Shown here: in pieces, positions 37,415 to 41,202 of the stretch | How the letters are laid out: the number at the start of each line of letters is the position of its first letter | Position numbering within the stretch: position 1 is the first letter of the stretch | Virus record (IMG/VR): IMGVR_UViG_3300031251_000052 | Coordinates: 1-41,202 of that record | Source: a virus | Length of the DNA: 41,202 nt | Reading direction: 5' to 3' (one strand) | Notes under the pieces: generated by a model | Told to the model about the DNA's origin: nothing | Database searches by the model: none | The model's input: the letters and a program-made list of their open reading frames with translations, nothing else | Translations under genes and position numbers: made by a program

Positions 37415-37891
37415 GTGATACTGAACCAGCTACTCCTCCTCAATACCGTCCGGGCGCAGTTCCCGCTAGACTACCTCGGCATTCACGGAGCGCCGCACTG
37501 GTCCCGCGTTATGGACAATGGCCTAATTCTCGCCCAGCGTAACGGGGCGGATGTGGACGTGATACGCCTGTTCGCCTTCCTGCATGACTCCTGCCGGGAG
37601 GACGAGAACGCGGACCCGCTCCACGGGATGCGCGCCGCTGCGTTCACAAGTTCCATCCGCAATCGCGGCATCTTCCAGCTATCGGAGGACCGCTTCGAGC
37701 GGCTCCACTTCGCTATCGGTGCGCACTGCGACGGGTTGACCGAGGCCGATATCACCGTCCAAACGTGCTGGGACGCGGACCGTTTAGACCTTGGGAGGGT
37801 AGGGGTGCGACCGGACCCGCGCCGCCTCTGCACCGCCAACGCGAAGAACCCCGATGTAATCAAGGAAGCCTACTGGAGGAGCATGAGATGA
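37415..37891 (+). CDS. HD-domain protein
   Basis: Encodes 158 residues from a GTG preceded by AAGGAG. The sequence shows an HD-superfamily set: His in APHWSRV, HD in AFLHDSCRE, a following GAHCDGL and CWDADRLDLGRVGV, which carries the last Asp. These metal-dependent phosphohydrolases act on nucleotides or cyclic dinucleotides. In a phage early operon it may change nucleotide or signalling pools. It belongs to the second unit and its codon use (CGG, GGG, GAG) differs from that of the first. Confidence 0.75.
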   Translation: MILNQLLLLNTVRAQFPLDYLGIHGAPHWSRVMDNGLILAQRNGADVDVIRLFAFLHDSCREDENADPLHGMRAAAFTSSIRNRGIFQLSEDRFERLHFAIGAHCDGLTEADITVQTCWDADRLDLGRVGVRPDPRRLCTANAKNPDVIKEAYWRSMR

Positions 37892-38265
37892 CCGCACAGG
37901 ACATACTGGACGCGCTGCATGACCTGAATGATTCCCGGAAAGCCGTAGCTGAGGAATACAAGGTGCGCAGCGGGGACACCCTCACGATACAGCACATGCC
38001 CAGCTGGGCGCGGAGCGTAAAGGCCGAGAAGAAAGTTCACCAGCTTCTCCTCTTCATGCCCCGTCACGCCATCGAGCTGGAGTTGCCAGCCTCCTCCCAC
38101 GCGGAGAAAGCCGCCGCCCTCAGCCACGAACTCGCGGAGATACGGGACGACAAGAACACGCCACCCTCCGTTAGCAAGGTGTGCGGAGAGGCAGTGAATG
38201 AGATTAGCGTCCTCGCACACCAGGTCTACTACAAAATCAGCAAGGCAGGTAAGCGCACCGCCTGA
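37888..38265 (+). CDS. Helical hypothetical protein
   Basis: Encodes 125 residues, ATGA-coupled to the HD gene. It is helical (LDALHDLNDSRKAVAEEYKV; SHAEKAAALSHELAEIRDDK) with a central hydrophobic patch (VHQLLLFMPRHAIELELP). No family is recognised. Its context suggests that it is made together with the HD protein. Confidence 0.6.
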   Translation: MTAQDILDALHDLNDSRKAVAEEYKVRSGDTLTIQHMPSWARSVKAEKKVHQLLLFMPRHAIELELPASSHAEKAAALSHELAEIRDDKNTPPSVSKVCGEAVNEISVLAHQVYYKISKAGKRTA

Positions 38266-38302
38266 TTGGAAAGGGTGCGCATTTCACGAAAGGAAGTATA
38301 TC

Positions 38303-38506
38303 ATGAAGAAAGTGATGTTGGGCGCGTTGGCAATCGGCTTCTCGGCCACCTTCGATGACGGACGGGTCGTGCGCCTGAACCCGGGCGAAGAGGTGGAAGT
38401 GGACGAGGACGTTGCGGGGGCGCTGGTCGCCGTCGAAGACACCACCCCGGGCAAGGAAGACGCCTTCCCGAAGGCCCCGGGCGGCGGCGGCAAGCAGGAA
38501 GACTAA
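38303..38506 (+). CDS. Small acidic protein
   Basis: Encodes 67 residues; GAAAGGAAG precedes the ATG. The N-terminus (MKKVMLGALAIGFSATFDDG) is followed by an acidic stretch (NPGEEVEVDEDVAGALVAVE) and a Gly/Pro/Lys tail. It could be a small anti-host protein, but no evidence beyond composition exists. It is followed closely by a terminator. Confidence 0.55.
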   Translation: MKKVMLGALAIGFSATFDDGRVVRLNPGEEVEVDEDVAGALVAVEDTTPGKEDAFPKAPGGGGKQED

Positions 38507-38524
38507 CAACGCGCCGGCAAAAGA

Positions 38525-38552
38525 AAAGGCCCCCCTACATCAGGGGGCCTTT
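38525..38552. terminator. Bidirectional terminator between convergent operons
   Basis: AAAGGCCCCC pairs with GGGGGCCTTT around a short loop, with A-rich and T-rich flanks on both sides. It terminates the rightward early genes and could also end the leftward lysis operon of the second unit. Confidence 0.85.
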
Positions 38553-38563
38553 CCACATCCAGC

Positions 38564-38742
38564 CTCCGGGGAGCCCAGAGGCCGGCAACTCAGCCGTTTT
38601 CTTCTTTGTGTTGAGGTTTGCGGTCCATCCGGTCACTCTCCTTTCCGTAGTTACCCGCCGAAACCGGACGGGCGCGGCCCTAAAATCCCACACTCCGGCC
38701 AATTCTCCCACACGTAGGCGTGCGCTACGCCCCGTGTCTATC
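38564..38742 (-). other. Short gap after the second lysis cassette
   Basis: No clear gene. On the minus strand an ATG at 38628 follows AAAGGAG at good distance but opens only 12 codons (MDRKPQHKEENG). CGTAG/CTACG around 38715-38732 can pair. The function of either is unknown. Confidence 0.3.
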
Positions 38743-38988
38743 CTACCCTACAACCTCGCCCGCCCGAACACCGGCAAACACCTGTTTAACGCGAACGCTG
38801 AATTTCACATTCCCGCCAGAATCGTCGAGGTGCCCCGCGCTCTCCACAATCAGGCACACTTCCGCCCCGGGGACCTTATCCATAGCCGCGAACAGGACGC
38901 CCCGAATACACTCCGGGACCCGAGGGAGGGTGCGTATATGGGCCTTTACGTCTTCCCGCCGTCCCGCCGCTACGATGTTCCAAGTCAT
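38743..38988 (-). CDS. Hypothetical protein after lipase
   Basis: Encodes 81 residues; the ATG overlaps the lipase stop (ATGA). MTWNIVAAGRREDVKAHIRT, VLFAAMDKVPGAEVCLIVES and GNVKFSVRVKQVF look like a compact alpha/beta domain seen in small phage proteins. The alternating charged strands suggest a ferredoxin-like fold. It is the last gene of the second lysis operon. Function unknown. Confidence 0.6.
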   Translation of the reverse strand: MTWNIVAAGRREDVKAHIRTLPRVPECIRGVLFAAMDKVPGAEVCLIVESAGHLDDSGGNVKFSVRVKQVFAGVRAGEVVG

Positions 38989-39635
38989 AGCGCCCACGCT
39001 CCCCGCGAGTCTACGGGACGCGCCGGGGTGCCGGCGAGGTAGAGGGGCATGTGGTGGCAGTGTAACGGCTCATGGTCATTCGGGTCCGGGGGCGTATAAA
39101 TCAGCGTATCCTGCACCGGCTTTATCCACTCCGGTATGAGGTGCGGGACGAGCGGCACAGGGTCATCCCCATTCCGGTAACACCGAATCGGCACGCCCGA
39201 GCACGCCAGCATCTCGCTCAGCGCATAAAACCCGGGCCGTGGGCACCCGAAGGTAATCACCGCGAGGGGATTGTATTCGTTCTTTATCATCAACCCCGCC
39301 AGTATCAACGCCTCCGCCGCCCCGAGGCTATGCCCTGTGACTACGGTTTTGCCGGTGTATTGCTTTATGAGGTCGAGCACCTCCATGTAGGCGTCCGGCA
39401 ATCCCCGGTAGAATCCGGCGTGAACGGTGCCCAGAGACTTCGTGTAGAGAGGGATGGCGAAAAAATCCCGAAGCCAATCCCCCGGCGTCGTGGACCCCCG
39501 GAACGCAAGCACCAGCACGTCCCCGAGGATACGGGCATACAAATACACCCCGAACTCGGACCACTGATGGTCCCACTTCGCGCTTACGTCATACGTGTCC
39601 ACGCAAACCTGCGCAGCGTCCTTGTCGGTTATCAT
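38985..39635 (-). CDS. Class 3 lipase / esterase of the second lysis cassette
   Basis: Encodes 216 residues from MITDKDAAQV, chosen because GGAGG lies before it. It has the AFRGST oxyanion motif near 44-49, nucleophile elbow GHSLG with Ser103, Asp158 (NGDDPVP) and a candidate His at 194-195 (LHCHHMPLYL). FGCPRPG follows the elbow as in the first lipase. The gene stands after a lipoprotein, holin-like and endolysin gene. The two lipases are clearly related but quite diverged, so their conservation suggests a real lysis or release function. Confidence 0.85.
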   Translation of the reverse strand: MITDKDAAQVCVDTYDVSAKWDHQWSEFGVYLYARILGDVLVLAFRGSTTPGDWLRDFFAIPLYTKSLGTVHAGFYRGLPDAYMEVLDLIKQYTGKTVVTGHSLGAAEALILAGLMIKNEYNPLAVITFGCPRPGFYALSEMLACSGVPIRCYRNGDDPVPLVPHLIPEWIKPVQDTLIYTPPDPNDHEPLHCHHMPLYLAGTPARPVDSRGAWAL

Positions 39636-39646
39636 CTCCAGCCTCC

Positions 39647-40060
39647 CTATCCGGCGTGCCCGGGCGGGATGCCCGAGCTGCCCACGAACCCGTGCCACGT
39701 GCACCCGGGTGGCGATAAAAGAATGGACGGGGATAGGACTAAATCATCCAGCCCCGTCCCGCTCACTACGGTCCAGCGGGAGGGGACCCCTGCGGAACTG
39801 ATACTGCCGCAGCCCTCCGGTATCTCCCGCCCCGCGAAGCTCACGAGCACGCTATGCGTCCCCACTGCGCCGCCGTTCTTCTCGTAGCAGAGCGGGCACA
39901 GGAACATAATGTCGTGCGCCTCCGCGAGGCTCTCCGCCAGCCGCCGGTAGCGGTGAACGCCGTCCGGAGACATGACCCCGTTGACGAAGACCCCGGGTGT
40001 GTGCTGCTCGATGTAGTTGAAACCGAGCCGCGCCTCCAGCTGGCGGAGAGGGTAGTGCAT
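39647..40060 (-). CDS. DUF6527-like zinc-binding protein
   Basis: Encodes 137 residues. The segments IMFLCPLCYEKNGGAVGTHS, GTGLDDLVLSPSILLSPPGC and TWHGFVGSSGIPPGHAG resemble DUF6527-type phage proteins, whose Cys/His pattern probably binds zinc. The gene lies between the lipoprotein and lipase genes in this unit and has no counterpart in the first cassette. Function unknown. Confidence 0.65.
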   Translation of the reverse strand: MHYPLRQLEARLGFNYIEQHTPGVFVNGVMSPDGVHRYRRLAESLAEAHDIMFLCPLCYEKNGGAVGTHSVLVSFAGREIPEGCGSISSAGVPSRWTVVSGTGLDDLVLSPSILLSPPGCTWHGFVGSSGIPPGHAG

Positions 40061-40062
40061 GG

Positions 40063-40623
40063 CTATTGCGCCCGGATTACCGCAGCCGCCGCCCCTACGC
40101 TCGCATTAAGCGGCGCAAGGACCGGATTGCCTTTCAGTCCCGCAAGGGTCGCAATCCGGTTCACGAAGTCCACCACTGCGGCCGTTTTCTGCGCCGCGTA
40201 GCTGGCACAGTTCGCCTGAATGTCCACAGGGATGAGGTTGCTGCTCTGGCCACTCAGTTGGTCCTTCAGCTCAATGCCCTTCTCTTCGAGGGAGAAGATG
40301 CCCTTGGCCGGAGTGGTCTGTGCTACGCCCTTCGTGAGGGCGTTTACGTGCGCAACGAGGGTGTCGTAGCACAGTGCGCGGTCCGCCGCCAGCTTCGCCG
40401 TCGAGGGGTCCGACGCAGCCGCCGCAGACGCCTTCGCCAGCGCCGATGCAGCCATTAAGTCCGTCACGAGCACCCCCGGCTCCGGTGCGAGTTGCGCCGA
40501 GACCGGAGCCTCAGCCGGAGCCGCTGTGGCAGCCGGAACCGAGGCGGGCTTCGAGACGGGCGGGGAGGAAGCACAGGCAGTGAGTAAGGCGGTAATTGCG
40601 AGAATGACGCTGAGGTGTTTCAT
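40063..40623 (-). CDS. Lysis-cassette lipoprotein, second copy
   Basis: Encodes 186 residues; AGGAGA precedes the ATG. A signal (VILAITALLTAC) ends in a lipobox with Cys near residue 17, followed by a Pro/Ala-rich linker and a helical body with ALCYDTLVAHVNAL, VDIQANCASYAAQKTAAVVD and an end AAAAVIRAQ. These match the first lipoprotein closely in order. It should be lipid-anchored and periplasmic. Persistence next to a lipase in both cassettes suggests that the pair works together. Confidence 0.8.
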   Translation of the reverse strand: MKHLSVILAITALLTACASSPPVSKPASVPAATAAPAEAPVSAQLAPEPGVLVTDLMAASALAKASAAAASDPSTAKLAADRALCYDTLVAHVNALTKGVAQTTPAKGIFSLEEKGIELKDQLSGQSSNLIPVDIQANCASYAAQKTAAVVDFVNRIATLAGLKGNPVLAPLNASVGAAAAVIRAQ

Positions 40624-40660
40624 GGTGGTATCTCCTAGATTGAACTGCGGTTGAATGAAA

Positions 40661-41026
40661 CTACTTTTGGTCGCCGGGGGAGCCTTTGTTGCCTTCGTCC
40701 GGAGCCTCCCGGGGCACAACGCTGACTTCCTTCACCTTAGCAAGGCTCACAATCCGGAAGAAGATTGAGGCCATGAATACTCCCGCGAGGGCGTGCGGGC
40801 GGAGGGGAGCGGGGATGAGGTCAACGGCCCAGTCGATGACCTTTTGCTGCTGGTCTACCGGAAGCTGGGCCCAGACTTCGATTGCCGCCGCGCACAGTCC
40901 CGGCCACCAGACCGAGGCCCACTTGTAGGCTTCGTTCCAGTTCGCCACTAGCCATCTCGCCCACCATGGGGCGTCCGGGGGAAGGTCGGTGCTGCGCGTG
41001 CCGTTTATTACGGGTTGGTCACCCAT
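40661..41026 (-). CDS. Holin-like membrane protein, second copy
   Basis: Encodes 121 residues from MGDQPVING; AGGAGA precedes this ATG, and it overlaps the endolysin stop by eight bases. DLPPDAPWWARWLVANWNEA matches the aromatic entry motif of the first holin-like protein. Two hydrophobic regions (about 40-57 and 85-105) and a charged C-terminus follow. Holin function is inferred from context. Confidence 0.65.
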   Translation of the reverse strand: MGDQPVINGTRSTDLPPDAPWWARWLVANWNEAYKWASVWWPGLCAAAIEVWAQLPVDQQQKVIDWAVDLIPAPLRPHALAGVFMASIFFRIVSLAKVKEVSVVPREAPDEGNKGSPGDQK

Positions 41027-41202
41027 TGCTGTCTCCTGTCGTGTAGGTTGCGATGCCATTGGAATTAAAGTGTGCCGTGAGCACTCGGCGGCGGAGGGCG
41101 GGTGCGAAGGACGCGTGACACCAATCCCCCTCCTGTATCAGTTCGTCAAACGGGAGGCCGGAGGTGATGATCTTCTGGATGATGAGGAAAGGGGAGCCGA
41201 AG
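41019..41202 (-). CDS. M15 peptidase-type endolysin, C-terminal part (partial)
   Basis: Sixty residues remain, starting at the window edge with FGSPFLIIQKIITSGLPFDE and ending at the TGA at 41019. The motif LPFDELIQEGDWCHASF is the C-terminal metal-site region of the M15 (VanY-like) peptidase endolysins, where the final His binds zinc. These enzymes cut peptide cross-links in the cell wall. The second unit thus uses a different endolysin class from the first (GH24). Confidence 0.75.
   Translation of the reverse strand, partial: FGSPFLIIQKIITSGLPFDELIQEGDWCHASFAPALRRRVLTAHFNSNGIATYTTGDSNG

Overview
The window looks like a temperate, short-tailed (podovirus-type) phage with a P22-like virion gene order, followed by the start of what appears to be a second, related phage genome. 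The host is probably a betaproteobacterium. That is an inference from the tRNA-Val-like attachment site and the general style of the genes; nothing in the window proves it.

Layout. From 1 to 3511 (+ strand) there are small early accessory genes, an excisionase-like HTH gene and a tyrosine integrase, ending at an attP-like site (3540-3578) that copies the 5' half of a tRNA-Val(CAC) gene. From 3832 to 24307 (- strand) lies the late region. In transcription order it holds terminase small and large subunits, a GNAT-like gene, portal, scaffold, P22-type coat, accessory head proteins, gp4-like and gp10-like tail accessory proteins, a sulfotransferase-like gene, three DNA-ejection candidates, a tailspike or fibre, small membrane proteins, and a lysis cassette of GH24 endolysin, holin, lipoprotein and class 3 lipase. 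A lone + strand HNH homing endonuclease sits beside the coat gene. From 24550 to 29456 (- strand) is a tightly overlapping replication/regulation operon ending upstream at a Cro-like gene. From 29541 to 37387 (+ strand) are a short CI-like repressor and a long early operon with an SSB-like protein, a DEDD exonuclease, NinB/YbcN-like and Ea22-like proteins, and two repeat-bearing DUF7666-like proteins.

Regulation. The repressor gene lies between two operator clusters sharing the half-palindrome TAGGNATNCCTA. In each of the two outward promoters one operator occupies the spacer between -35 and -10. A strong terminator preceded by two adjacent stem-loops separates the middle operon from the late genes, which suggests that late expression needs readthrough.

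Right end. At 35836-37365 several sequence blocks found at 1-1126 recur in the same order, ending with a perfect 185-bp repeat. After it the sequence changes to a different set of genes (HD-domain protein, terminator, second lysis cassette with lipase, lipoprotein, holin-like and M15 endolysin genes). The window therefore resembles about 1.1 genome units, with the second unit coming from a diverged relative. A chimeric assembly, tandem prophages, and a real genome with two lysis cassettes remain possible.

The most interesting biology is the recurring lipase plus lipoprotein lysis cassette without a recognisable spanin pair, the DUF7666-like proteins with two different tandem-repeat tails, the put-like stem-loops before the late operon, and the tRNA 5'-half attachment site.
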